Positions 1 through 8,411 of a DNA stretch of 64,000 nucleotides are shown here, piece by piece. Position 1 is the first letter of the stretch. The number at the start of each line of letters is the position of its first letter. The position numbers were made by a program, and so were the translations under genes. The notes below the pieces were generated by a model. That model worked only from the letters and a program-made list of their open reading frames with translations, searched no databases and was not told the DNA's origin. The stretch is from JAQUBU01 sp036677685 (lineage in GTDB: Bacteria > Bacillota > Syntrophomonadia > Syntrophomonadales > Syntrophomonadaceae). The stretch covers positions 1 through 64,000 of the forward strand of contig JAVBWA010000037.1 in assembly GCA_036677685.1 (NCBI GenBank), read 5' to 3'.

Positions 1-1387
1 CGGTATAGTCCTGTGACTGAATGAAGTTGGTACCTTCCCAGATACCATGGATCACGCAGTCCCTGTATAGCTGAGCCCCGGCATACTCTTCCATGAAGCC
101 GTAGCCGCCGTGGCACTGGATGCATTCCCCGGTGAGAATTCTGGCCATGTCGGATGAATAGGCTTTGCACAGCGGGTTGTTGATCGCGAACATGTTACCA
201 TAATATTCTCTTTCTTCCTCTGTTGCAGCATCTACTTCCAGATCCCGATACATATAGGATGTATAGATCAGAGCCCGGATGGCTTCCATGCCGGATTTCT
301 GATACATCAGCATGCGGCGGACGTCTTCGTGCTCGATGATCCGGACGCTGGGGCCCTTGGGATCGGTCGATTTTTTGCTCTGTACGCGTACTTTGGTGTA
401 ATCCAGAGCTGCGTAGTATCCCGAAGTTATGCAGCCCAGAGTGAATAAACCAGTGTTCAGACGTTCTTCGTTCATATACGCGAACATCTGTGACATTCCT
501 TTAGCGCGTCCGTCTACCACTTCTACGTCGCCTACCATCCAGCCGTAGCAGTTGTCGTTTTCACCCATGGCCAGAGTAAGGGTGGAAGAACCATGAATAC
601 CCATCTTGTGCTCAATGCCCACGGAGGTTACATCGTTCCATTTGCCTAAGGAGCCATCATCATTGACCCAGAACTTGGGCACGATGAAGAGGGAAATGCC
701 TGCGGTGCCGTCTTTGGCGCCCGGGGTCTTGGCCAGCATCAGGTGGATAATGTTTTCTGCCAGGTCATGGTCGCCGGAGGTGATAAAGCATTTCGTGCCT
801 TTGAGCTTATACAGGTTGGGAGTATCGGTGGGGAATGCCTTGCTGGCAACCGCGCCAACCTCGGATCCTGCACCCGGTTCGGTCAGGCCCATGGTGCCGC
901 CCCATTCACCGGTGAACATCTTGGGCAGGAACAGATCCTTTTGTTTTTGGGTGCCGTAGTCCTGAAGTACGGTGGTAGCACCCTGGGTCAGACACCAGAA
1001 CATTACTATAGCAGCCGATGCAGCTGACTGCATTTCCAGAATCGGAGCGTACCAGGCAAGGGGTATCTTACCATCGCCACGATAACCAAACTGCTGTCCT
1101 AATTCGGCATCCTGAATGGTTTTGTAGACAGTTTTGTAAACATCGGGGGTTATAACGGCATGCTCGTCACCGCCCACAAATGTACAACCGATTTCATCGG
1201 CATCTTTGTTAGCCGGGGAAAGTACGTCGCGGCAGATCTTGAAGTTAACATCGAGGAAATTATCGATGTCATCAATTCCATAATATTCATTGTAAGCATC
1301 CAAGGATAGAAGTTTATCCATGGGGAGCCATTCTTTGATTACGAACTTAATGTCACGGGTGTTCATAAGAAATTGATTACTCGGCAA
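1..1387 (-). CDS. acyl-CoA dehydrogenase, large form (partial, 3' end outside window)
   Basis: Flavoprotein that would oxidise acyl-CoA (here probably butyryl-CoA) to the 2-enoyl-CoA, the first step of beta-oxidation. About 462 codons are visible and the C-terminus lies beyond base 1. Reading the minus strand gives the family blocks MGLTEPGAGSEVGA (flavin/substrate region), FITSGDHD, QCHGGYGFMEEY and, near the left edge, IWEGTNFIQSQD, the counterpart of the usual IYEGTNQIQ. The start is probably TTG at 1387, seven bases after an AGGAGGG ribosome site; the ATG seven codons later lacks such a site. It is the last visible gene of a same-strand cluster, 74 bases after thiolase. The visible length and the extra N-terminal segment suggest the roughly 600-residue class rather than the 380-residue short-chain class. 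Substrate is inferred from the neighbours. Confidence 0.93.
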   Translation of the reverse strand, partial: MPSNQFLMNTRDIKFVIKEWLPMDKLLSLDAYNEYYGIDDIDNFLDVNFKICRDVLSPANKDADEIGCTFVGGDEHAVITPDVYKTVYKTIQDAELGQQFGYRGDGKIPLAWYAPILEMQSAASAAIVMFWCLTQGATTVLQDYGTQKQKDLFLPKMFTGEWGGTMGLTEPGAGSEVGAVASKAFPTDTPNLYKLKGTKCFITSGDHDLAENIIHLMLAKTPGAKDGTAGISLFIVPKFWVNDDGSLGKWNDVTSVGIEHKMGIHGSSTLTLAMGENDNCYGWMVGDVEVVDGRAKGMSQMFAYMNEERLNTGLFTLGCITSGYYAALDYTKVRVQSKKSTDPKGPSVRIIEHEDVRRMLMYQKSGMEAIRALIYTSYMYRDLEVDAATEEEREYYGNMFAINNPLCKAYSSDMARILTGECIQCHGGYGFMEEYAGAQLYRDCVIHGIWEGTNFIQSQDYT

Positions 1388-1423
1388 TACAGTTCCCTCC
1401 TATATTTTTATTTTTTGTGAATA

Positions 1424-1451
1424 GGCTGCGTTGGCTGTCGCCAACGCAACC
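1424..1451 (-). other. intergenic hairpin between thiolase and acyl-CoA dehydrogenase
   Basis: A 12-bp stem (GGTTGCGTTGGC read on the minus strand, loop GACA) with one wobble-type mismatch lies between the thiolase stop and the dehydrogenase start. It is not followed by a T-run on the minus strand, so it looks more like an mRNA processing or stability element than a full terminator. It could set different transcript levels for the last gene of the operon. Confidence 0.55.
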
Positions 1452-1461
1452 TAAATTATTT

Positions 1462-2649
1462 TTACAGTATTTGTTCTATGATAAGAGTAGTGCCCATGCC
1501 GCCGCCGATACAAAGGGTGGCCAGGCCGTATCTGGATTTTCTCTTCATCATTTCATAACAAAGAGTTGTCAGTATTCTAGCGCCGGATGCACCGATCGGA
1601 TGACCGATGGCTACTGCGCCGCCGTTAACGTTAACTTTTTCCATGTCTCCCCATCCCATGTCGCGGCCGACAGCGATGGACTGAGCAGCAAAAGCTTCGT
1701 TGGCTTCGATGAGGTCAAGATCGGCAACGGTCAGACCGGCTTTGGCCAGAGCTTTTTGGCTGGCAGGAACAGGACCCACACCCATGATCTTGGGATCAAC
1801 ACCACCGGAAGCATAGCTTACGATTCTGAACAGGGGTTTTACTCCCAATTCTTTTGCCTTATCAGCAGACATAACAACAAATGCAGCCGCGCCATCGTTG
1901 ATACCGGAGGCGTTGCCGGCGGTTACGCTGCCGCCGTCACGCTTGAAGGCGGGGCCCAGCTTGCCCAGGGATTCCGGAGTGCTTTCACGGGGATCTTCGT
2001 CAGTATCGAAAACGATTTCTTTTTTCTTTTGCTTAACAACAACGGGTACGATTTCATCTTTGAAGCGGCCTTCTTTAATAGCGGCTATAGCTCTCTGCTG
2101 GCTTCTCAGGGCAAATGCATCCTGCTCAGCTCTGTCGATGCCGTACTTATCGTTGACATTCTCAGCAGTGATGCCCATATGATAGTTGTTAAATGCTTCC
2201 CACAGGCCGTCTTTTATCATAATGTCAATCAGGGTGCCGTTGTTCATTCTGTATCCATAACGGGCATTGGGCAGCGCGAAGGGAGCCATACACATGTTCT
2301 CCACACCACCAGCTACCATGACATCCACATCACCGGCTTTGATCATCTGGGCCGCCAGGCTGACCGCTCTCAGACCGGAGCCGCATACTTTATTGATGGT
2401 GAAAGCAGTAGCAGTATCGGGAATACCAGCCTTGATTGCACACTGACGGGCAATGTTCTGACCCAATCCAGCTTGCAGAACACAACCGAATACTACTTCT
2501 TCTACTACTTCAGGGGTAATGCCAGCCCGTTTAATAGCTTCGGCCATAACGAGTGAACCCAGGGTTAAAGACGGGGTGTCTTTCAGAGTTCCATTAAAGG
2601 AACCTACCGGTGTACGGCATGCGCTTACTATTACTACTTCTCTTGACAT
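1462..2649 (-). CDS. thlA: acetyl-CoA acetyltransferase (thiolase)
   Basis: Cleaves acetoacetyl-CoA with CoA to two acetyl-CoA (or the reverse condensation). The 395-residue length is typical of the biosynthetic/short-chain thiolase class. The nucleophile is Cys89 in NKVCGSGLRAV, followed by GGVENMCMAPF, NEAFA, the His350 block GHPIGASGAR and Cys380 in CIGGGMGTT, so the full catalytic triad is present. ATG at 2649 follows AGGAGG by eight bases. It sits 59 bases after the hydroxybutyryl-CoA dehydrogenase gene and is most likely co-transcribed with it. In a syntrophic butyrate oxidiser it would run in the degradative direction; sequence alone does not fix direction. Confidence 0.97.
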   Translation of the reverse strand: MSREVVIVSACRTPVGSFNGTLKDTPSLTLGSLVMAEAIKRAGITPEVVEEVVFGCVLQAGLGQNIARQCAIKAGIPDTATAFTINKVCGSGLRAVSLAAQMIKAGDVDVMVAGGVENMCMAPFALPNARYGYRMNNGTLIDIMIKDGLWEAFNNYHMGITAENVNDKYGIDRAEQDAFALRSQQRAIAAIKEGRFKDEIVPVVVKQKKKEIVFDTDEDPRESTPESLGKLGPAFKRDGGSVTAGNASGINDGAAAFVVMSADKAKELGVKPLFRIVSYASGGVDPKIMGVGPVPASQKALAKAGLTVADLDLIEANEAFAAQSIAVGRDMGWGDMEKVNVNGGAVAIGHPIGASGARILTTLCYEMMKRKSRYGLATLCIGGGMGTTLIIEQIL

Positions 2650-2708
2650 TTGATCATCCTCCTAAACAATTTTTTTAAAATTCTCCATTAAACATTCAAC
2701 TAAGCGGT

Positions 2709-3548
2709 TTAGTATTTGAAGAAACCTTCACCAGTCTTGCGTCCCAGCTTGCCTGCACGAACCATTTTAGCCAGCAGCGGGCAGGGGCGATATTTGGGAT
2801 CGCCAAACTCTTTGTACAGGGTATTCATGATGGCCAGGCAGATGTCCAAACCGATCATGTCAGCCAGGGCCAAGGGTCCCATGGGATGTCCGGCACCGAA
2901 CTTCATTGATGTGTCAACATCAGCAGGGTTGGCAACGCCTTCCATTACACAGTACATACCTTCATTGAGCATGGGGATCAAAAGACGGTTTACGACAAAA
3001 CCAGGAGCTTCATTGATTTCTACCGGGGCTTTGCCCATCTTTTCAGACATAGCTTTAATAGCATCATAGGTTTCCTGGCTGGTATCAGCACCACGGATAA
3101 CCTCAACCAGTTTCATAGCCGGTACGGGATTGAAGAAGTGCATGCCGATAACTTTGTCAGCTCTGCCGGTAGCGGCTGCAATTTCCGTAATGCTCAGAGC
3201 GGAAGTATTTGAAGCAAGAATGCAAGAGGGTTTGCAAATACCATCCAACTCTTTGAAAATGCTCTTTTTGATTTCCATAACTTCAATAGCTGCTTCGATA
3301 ACCAGATCACAGTCAGCAGCAGGAGCCATATCTACGGTTCCGCTGATTCTGCCCATAATAGCAGCTTTATCATCAGCTGACATTTTGCCTTTGTCAACAT
3401 TTTTGCCCAAAAGTTTGTCGATACCGGCAATACCCTTGTCCACAAACTCTTGTTTAATATCCCGTAAAACTACTTCGAAACCTGATTGAGCAGCGGTTTG
3501 AACAATACCTGCTCCCATAGTTCCTGCACCCAAGACCATTATTTTCAT
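2709..3548 (-). CDS. hbd: 3-hydroxybutyryl-CoA dehydrogenase
   Basis: NAD(P)-dependent oxidation of 3-hydroxybutyryl-CoA to acetoacetyl-CoA. The protein has 279 residues, normal for the single-domain short family. The Rossmann loop GAGTMGAGI is at the N-terminus, the catalytic His lies in GMHFFNPVPAMKLVEV, and EAPGFVVNRLL and the C-terminal GRKTGEGFFKY complete the family pattern. An upstream in-frame TTG at 3551 is only three bases from the GGAGGT site, whereas ATG at 3548 has a six-base spacing, so the ATG is preferred. It lies 38 bases after the crotonase gene in the same operon. Confidence 0.97.
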   Translation of the reverse strand: MKIMVLGAGTMGAGIVQTAAQSGFEVVLRDIKQEFVDKGIAGIDKLLGKNVDKGKMSADDKAAIMGRISGTVDMAPAADCDLVIEAAIEVMEIKKSIFKELDGICKPSCILASNTSALSITEIAAATGRADKVIGMHFFNPVPAMKLVEVIRGADTSQETYDAIKAMSEKMGKAPVEINEAPGFVVNRLLIPMLNEGMYCVMEGVANPADVDTSMKFGAGHPMGPLALADMIGLDICLAIMNTLYKEFGDPKYRPCPLLAKMVRAGKLGRKTGEGFFKY

Positions 3549-3589
3549 CAATATACCTCCAAACCATTTAATAAATTTTCAAGAGAAAA

Positions 3590-4372
3590 CTATTTACCTA
3601 CAAAAGCAGCTTTTCTCTTTTCCAGAAAAGCTGTCATTCCCTCTTTTTGATCTTTTGTTGCAAAGCACAATCCAAAGACATCAGCTTCTATTGTCATAGC
3701 TCTGTCAATATCCGTCTGCATGCCTTCGTTCGCTGCTGCTTTGCTGAGACGAACCGCAACCGGTCCTTTAGCGCTGATTTTTTTGGCTATTTTCTTTACC
3801 GTTTCCATTAATGCTTCCGGTTCAACTACCTGATTTACCAGACCAACCCGTAATGCTTCATTGGCATCAATAACATCGGCAGTATAAAGTAGTTGTTTTG
3901 CCATTCCGGAACCAACTAAACGCGGTAAACGCTGAGTTCCGCCAAATCCCGGAGTAATTCCCAGTCCGACTTCCGGCTGGCCGAATTTGGCGGCGGTCGA
4001 TGCAATGCGAAAATCACAGCACATAGCCAATTCGCATCCGCCACCCAGAGCAAAACCATTAACTGCTGCAATAACTGGTTTTTCCATTAATTCGATAGCC
4101 CGGAAAACTTTTTGTCCAAGGGCTCCGAATTCGCGCCCTTCGATTGCCGACAGGTTCTGCATGAACGCAATGTCAGCACCGGCAACAAAAGCTTTGTCGC
4201 CAGCCCCGGTGATAATCAATACCTCAACTTGCGGATCCTCGTTGATTTCTTTGATTACGTTATCGATTTCCAACAGGGTATCGTTGTTGAGAGCATTCAG
4301 GGCTTTAGGCCGGTTGATGTAGAGAACAGCGAGTTTATCTTCCTTTTCCAGTAGTACATTCTCGTAGGCCAT
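3590..4372 (-). CDS. crt: enoyl-CoA hydratase (crotonase)
   Basis: Hydrates crotonyl-CoA to 3-hydroxybutyryl-CoA. The 260-residue protein carries the crotonase oxyanion-hole and CoA-binding blocks AFVAGADIAFM and NGFALGGGCELAMCCDF, with the two catalytic glutamates at Glu114 (GGCELA) and Glu134 (GQPEVGLGI). A GGGGGG-type ribosome site precedes ATG at 4372. It is the first gene of the visible beta-oxidation operon (crotonase, dehydrogenase, thiolase, acyl-CoA dehydrogenase), so its 5' leader probably controls the whole set; the structured element at 4562-4679 lies in that leader. Confidence 0.97.
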   Translation of the reverse strand: MAYENVLLEKEDKLAVLYINRPKALNALNNDTLLEIDNVIKEINEDPQVEVLIITGAGDKAFVAGADIAFMQNLSAIEGREFGALGQKVFRAIELMEKPVIAAVNGFALGGGCELAMCCDFRIASTAAKFGQPEVGLGITPGFGGTQRLPRLVGSGMAKQLLYTADVIDANEALRVGLVNQVVEPEALMETVKKIAKKISAKGPVAVRLSKAAANEGMQTDIDRAMTIEADVFGLCFATKDQKEGMTAFLEKRKAAFVGK

Positions 4373-4561
4373 TAACTTCCCCCCTTCAAAATAATCAAAG
4401 AACTAGAACTTTTCCTAATATATGATGTACAAGTTTAAGGAAAAGTATGTGGCATTTATTAACTCTAATTCACCGCCTCCTTTGTATTTATTATTTATGA
4501 TTGAAATAGGGTTATTACTATTTCATTGCGAAATGATGGTGGCACCAAGGTTTTGATAGAG

Positions 4562-4679
4562 TAAAAAAAAAGAAGTACTACTGTTCTATGATGCAAATGA
4601 GCACCTTATCGCCGTTTGATATTCGGGCGAACATCAAACCTGCTCCACATCACAGAGCAGTAGCTTTATAAAAAAAAAT
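4562..4679 (-). promoter_or_regulatory. long nested hairpin with terminal U-run upstream of the beta-oxidation operon
   Basis: The outer stem pairs 4578-4593 with 4648-4663 (16 positions, one wobble, one mismatch). Inside it 4599-4603 pairs with 4641-4645 and 4614-4620 with 4633-4639. Read on the minus strand, the 5' side follows a short A/T-rich stretch and the 3' side is followed within a few bases by nine T residues (complement of 4562-4570), like an intrinsic terminator. It stands about 190 bases upstream of crotonase on the same strand, so it may be a leader attenuator or the end of a small RNA. The rest of the 736-base gap 4373-5108 is AT-rich and shows no gene. Confidence 0.5.
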
Positions 4680-5108
4680 ATAAGGGGGTTACAAACATGA
4701 CTTATGTTTGCGACGTAATATTATATAGCAAAAAGCGTGCCAAAACTCTATGGTTATTTTCCAACCATTGCCGGTTTTAATTAAACCCCAATTTATCAGG
4801 AAATTTCGACTAATTACCATACTTATATATTTAGACAAAGCAGATTATTTGATTCATCAGTGAATCGCGTGATTCTCTAATGAATTACTAAGTGATTCCT
4901 AAAAGAGTTTTGCAGGAGTCTATATGAGCTCTTATATCTACAGGGAGTATCTTGTAATGTTTTTGTAATAAGCGGATGATAAAATACCAAAAAATGCAGC
5001 AAGGTTTCCTTTATTAAGTATCTAATAATAGATGTCAGTTTTAATGTGCTTGGTGAAAACCCGGATTATTTGTCTCCCCTGAAATCATAATGCGAAAGAG
5101 GTAATCTT

Positions 5109-5483
5109 ATGTTGCAAAGGGTATTGTTAGCTGATTCTGAAGAAAGTAATTTAGCTCAACTTAATGTTTTGTTTAAAGACCTGTATAATACTTTCCCTTC
5201 TATATATTCAGGCAATATTTCGTCTCTTTATGAATTTATACTAAATGATGAAAACGGGGTAGTTTTTATTAGGATTGATGACACGAGCATTGACGGACTG
5301 GAGCTTTCACGCAAGGCTCACATTTGGTACCCCCGCATCCAAGTGGTATGGATGAGCCGGAACGGGAATTATACACTGGATGCTTTTACACAGGGTATTG
5401 ACGCTTATCTCCAACTCCCGGCAAGCCAGGAAAAACTCTTGCAAGTTGTGGAGAACTTGCAGCTTAGAAAAATAACATTATAA
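5109..5483 (+). CDS. stand-alone receiver-like protein lacking the phospho-acceptor Asp
   Basis: A 124-residue protein with a CheY-like fold pattern close to LytTR-type receivers: RVLLADSEE at strand 1, VVFIRIDDTSIDGLEL at strand 3 and AFTQGIDAYLQLP at the end. Aligning strand 3 to the usual DIxMPxMDG puts Arg55 where the phosphorylated Asp should be, and the conserved Lys before the final Pro is Leu103. It therefore cannot be phosphorylated in the normal way and probably works as a protein-interaction module. GAGG precedes ATG at 5109. Its stop codon is supplied by the end of the adjacent inverted repeat copy. It has no DNA-binding domain. The function is unknown; a similar protein follows at 5647. 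Confidence 0.75.
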   Translation: MLQRVLLADSEESNLAQLNVLFKDLYNTFPSIYSGNISSLYEFILNDENGVVFIRIDDTSIDGLELSRKAHIWYPRIQVVWMSRNGNYTLDAFTQGIDAYLQLPASQEKLLQVVENLQLRKITL

Positions 5484-5617
5484 CGAGGTAAAAAGATGCC
5501 CTCCGCCTCTTTAAAAAGCCGGGGTTCTATTTTCAAAACAGGTAGCGGGTTCTAATCCCCGCCTCGTTGCAGCGGTGCGAAAGAAACTGCTCCGCAGTTT
5601 CTTCCGATGCTTAAAAA
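5478..5617 (-). repeat. structured intergenic repeat, copy A
   Basis: Minus-strand copy of the dispersed repeat seen seven times in this window. It shows the small 5' hairpin GAAACTGC-GGA-GCAGTTTC, the block CCGCTGCAACGAGGCGGGG, a GAACCCGC segment, and a closing CCTCGTTATAA arm that can pair back to AACGAGG. The end of the repeat provides the TAA stop of the upstream receiver-like gene, and spurious reading frames within it extend the next gene artificially. Confidence 0.85.
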
Positions 5618-5646
5618 GATTAGTAATTTATCATGGGGGTGTAAAG

Positions 5647-6009
5647 GTGCGTATCTATATTTTGGATAACCGTTTGGATGGTGAAAGATTACTCCAAAAC
5701 CTGGACGAAGTATATGGAGTAAATGATGAAAGTGATATCAGGTTATTTACTTACACAGGGGATTTTTTGTGGGTATTTAAAAACTTCCGGCCTGACATGG
5801 TTTTTATAAGAGTAGGCTGCATCGGCTTAAACGGGCTGATGGTCGCCCGCCAGCTCTGGGATTTGGATCAGGAAGTCAAAGTAGTACTAGTTTCCCATCA
5901 TCGCGATTATGCTATCTATGCCTACGATGTGCATGCTGCGGATTTTCTGCTGGAACCGCTTACACCAGGCCGGTTAAGAGAAACCTTGAGCTTGGCAAGC
6001 GCTAGGTAG
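5647..6009 (+). CDS. second receiver-like protein lacking the phospho-acceptor Asp
   Basis: A 120-residue receiver-like protein. GTG at 5647 after GGGGG is preferred; an upstream in-frame GTG at 5575 lies inside the repeat and would add 24 residues of repeat translation. The pattern is LytTR/AgrA-receiver-like: YILDNRLDGERLL, DMVFIRVGCIGLNGL, RDYAIYAYDVHAADFLLEP. Arg55 again occupies the phospho-acceptor position and Glu103 replaces the conserved Lys, the same two sites altered in the protein at 5109. The pair looks like diverged tandem paralogues separated by a repeat. It ends 11 bases from the convergent gene at 6020. Role unknown; an adaptor or titration function is inference. Confidence 0.75.
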   Translation: MRIYILDNRLDGERLLQNLDEVYGVNDESDIRLFTYTGDFLWVFKNFRPDMVFIRVGCIGLNGLMVARQLWDLDQEVKVVLVSHHRDYAIYAYDVHAADFLLEPLTPGRLRETLSLASAR

Positions 6010-6019
6010 CAGTTCCTAT

Positions 6020-6286
6020 TTACATGTCTTGATCCAGTATTTTTATTAATTCTTCTTTTCTAAGCGAGGTCTGCCCCTCGTAGAGTAAATCAATCATTAT
6101 ATTTATTAATTTCTTGAGATCAAACTCCTCCGCCGAAGTTTGATCTTCTTCCGCAGGCTCGCAAACGCAATAATAGGTTTCTTCCTCTTTTCTTATATAT
6201 TCGCACTCCTGACAATCATTGCCCAGGAGCGGCATCTGGTGCAACGGGCAGAAAATAAAATTACCCATTATGATAACATTTTCCAT
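6020..6286 (-). CDS. small Cys-rich protein, possible metal-binding
   Basis: An 88-residue protein with CPLH, CQEC and CVC pairs in its first half, a pattern suggesting a small zinc-binding knuckle, then an acidic linker and a C-terminal helical segment LKKLINIMIDLLYEG. ATG at 6286 follows GTGAGG. It lies 30 bases downstream of the PAS-only protein on the same strand and could be translated from the same message. I do not recognise the family; partner or regulator of the PAS protein is a guess from position. Confidence 0.6.
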   Translation of the reverse strand: MENVIIMGNFIFCPLHQMPLLGNDCQECEYIRKEEETYYCVCEPAEEDQTSAEEFDLKKLINIMIDLLYEGQTSLRKEELIKILDQDM

Positions 6287-6316
6287 AAAACTAACCTCAC
6301 CTAAGAAAATTTGTAC

Positions 6317-8209
6317 TCAAATATTTTCCGCCTGCATTATCCCCCCGGATATTTTCCCATTTTCCCAGACGGCATTCATGGTTACTTTGACCGGCAGTTC
6401 CGCGCCATCCCGGCAAGCAAAAGCAATACTAAGTTCACGGTACTCACCCGCCGGGAAATTGTCCTTGATTGCTGCGGAAATAATACCCTGGTATTCATCT
6501 ACCAGTAGATCAGCAATATTTTTGCTTAGAAGTTCATCCTGAGAATAACCCAGGACCTGAGCAACCCGGGCACTGACGAAAGTAATATTGCCCTGAGGAT
6601 CATAACTGCAGCAGAAGCAATCCAGCTTGCCAAGCAGGGCCTTCAGGTGGGCAGCCTGTTTGACGGCAATCTCCGTATTCCGCTGCTTTTCCTGTTCAAT
6701 CTTGTACCGTTCTGTAATATCACGCAACGATTCTATTGCTCCCACCAAATTTCCCGACCGGTCGTACCATGGCATAGCCTGGCCCCATAAATAATGACCC
6801 GCACCGCGCAAGTATGGGGTATCAAATTCACTGATAATTGTGAAATTATCTTTTTCAATTACCGAATAGTACTTTTTTACCTCTTCCGGCCGCAGGACCA
6901 GATCAACCATAATTGGCCTCCGGCTGTTATAAAAAGCCAGGCCATATTCATAATCGCCTTTACCCAATATATCCGAGGTCTTTATTCCAGTCAGCCTTTC
7001 CATAGCTTGATTCCAGACCACTACCTTGCCTTCCAGATCAATAGCCATGGTGGCATCAGGCAGAAAATCAATGAATGAATCCCATTTTTGTTCCAAATCT
7101 CTCAAGTTTTTTTCGCATATTTTTCGCTCGCTTACATCCCGGGCTATGCCCTGAATGGCATAAATCTTGCCCGCCTTATATATAGGCCAGATAACAACCT
7201 CCAGAAATGTTCGGTTATCAAACTTCGTAACTATTTCAAATTCATAGGTTATAGTTTCATTACGGCTCATTTTCCGGTAGCTCATGCCGCGTATTAATGG
7301 GGCATAGTCATTGCTGGCCAACTGAACTATATTCATTTTTAACAGTTCCTCCGACCAGTAACCGGTTATACGTTCCGCAGCCCGGTTAACCGAGATGAAA
7401 TTCCCCATAAGATCATGAACAAAAATGAAGTCGCCGGCTTTTTCAAAAAGCTGTTCATAGCGTTCCTGACTGTCCCGCAAGGCCTTTTCCGCATACTTGC
7501 CCCTGGTTATTTCCCTGATTACCGCTAGCAGACGCACATCATCACCAATCAGCATCCGCTTCGACTTGATTTCCACCCATAATACCCGGCCAGATTTGTC
7601 CCGGAACTTCATTTCCATATTTTGAGTCCTGATTTCGCTGGACTTCTTAAACCAGAGCAAGAGGTTCTCCTTCATATGAGGGGGTTCTCCAGCGCATAAA
7701 TCGCCTATATTAAGCTTAAGCATTTCCTCCCGCCGGTAGCCAAACATTTCACAGGCGGTTTTATTAAGATCTACAATTATATTACTCTGCACATCATGGA
7801 TAATAATCGCATCGTAGGATTCGTCAAAAATTGCGCGCTGATGGGTTTGAAAAGCTTTCGCGGCTGCTTCGGAACGCTTGTCTACGGTAATATCATCGGC
7901 AATGCATAAAAGCCCCACTGGAGTAGGATATATTCTTTCCAGGTAAAAACAACTGCCGGTCTTTTGTTCAATAATTTGAGGCTGACCAGTTTCCAGAACT
8001 TCCATATAGGCCAGGTAGGCAGGGGTATCTATACCCTCCGGGAACAATTCCATAAGGTTCTGGCCTTCCAATTCAGCCCGCGTTTTGCCGGCTAACTGGG
8101 CATAGGCTTCATTACAGTACAGAACCAGCAAATCTCTTTGCAAGGCAACTACAGGAGCCTCAATACTATCCAGCAGGGTTTTATAGCGTACTTTTTCTTT
8201 TGCTACCAT
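6317..8209 (-). CDS. multi-PAS sensory protein without an output domain
   Basis: About 630 residues made almost wholly of five PAS-type modules (S-boxes). Module starts are recognisable as YKTLLDSIEAPVVALQ, FDESYDAIIIHD, ERYEQLFEKAGDFIFVHD, WDSFIDFLPDATMAID and LKALLGKLDCFCCSYD, joined by PAC-like ends such as REITRGKYAEKALRDSQ. The protein ends right after the fifth module (GGIMQAENI) with no histidine kinase, GGDEF, EAL, HTH or methyl-accepting domain. ATG at 8209 with GAGGGG seven bases upstream is chosen; an in-frame TTG-type extension to 8338 has no good site. It is cytoplasmic by sequence. It must pass its signal to another protein; the adjacent receiver-like and Cys-rich proteins are candidates. 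Confidence 0.88.
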   Translation of the reverse strand: MVAKEKVRYKTLLDSIEAPVVALQRDLLVLYCNEAYAQLAGKTRAELEGQNLMELFPEGIDTPAYLAYMEVLETGQPQIIEQKTGSCFYLERIYPTPVGLLCIADDITVDKRSEAAAKAFQTHQRAIFDESYDAIIIHDVQSNIIVDLNKTACEMFGYRREEMLKLNIGDLCAGEPPHMKENLLLWFKKSSEIRTQNMEMKFRDKSGRVLWVEIKSKRMLIGDDVRLLAVIREITRGKYAEKALRDSQERYEQLFEKAGDFIFVHDLMGNFISVNRAAERITGYWSEELLKMNIVQLASNDYAPLIRGMSYRKMSRNETITYEFEIVTKFDNRTFLEVVIWPIYKAGKIYAIQGIARDVSERKICEKNLRDLEQKWDSFIDFLPDATMAIDLEGKVVVWNQAMERLTGIKTSDILGKGDYEYGLAFYNSRRPIMVDLVLRPEEVKKYYSVIEKDNFTIISEFDTPYLRGAGHYLWGQAMPWYDRSGNLVGAIESLRDITERYKIEQEKQRNTEIAVKQAAHLKALLGKLDCFCCSYDPQGNITFVSARVAQVLGYSQDELLSKNIADLLVDEYQGIISAAIKDNFPAGEYRELSIAFACRDGAELPVKVTMNAVWENGKISGGIMQAENI

Positions 8210-8411
8210 AATATACCCCTCTTTCATTCTTTCACTAGCAAAGCCAACAACAGCTTGATAAAATAGCAGAGTCGCGCAGCATAAACCCGTCATATAATCC
8301 AGGGGCATTCCCCAACTTTGAATTAATAAAAATATCAAATGAAATCTTATTAACTAAAGTGCAAGAAATTTCTTATTAAGTTGGAGCAGGCCCCCGGAGG
8401 TCTGTTTCCTT

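Noticed and set aside
1417..2556. 379-codon open frame on the plus strand across the thiolase gene
   Set aside because: Antisense to a clear thiolase with all catalytic residues; its translation shows no family features.
4538..4546. GGTGGCACC resembling a T-box core
   Set aside because: The rest of the T-box motif is missing, no specifier stem or T-run terminator follows on the plus strand, and no suitable downstream gene exists.
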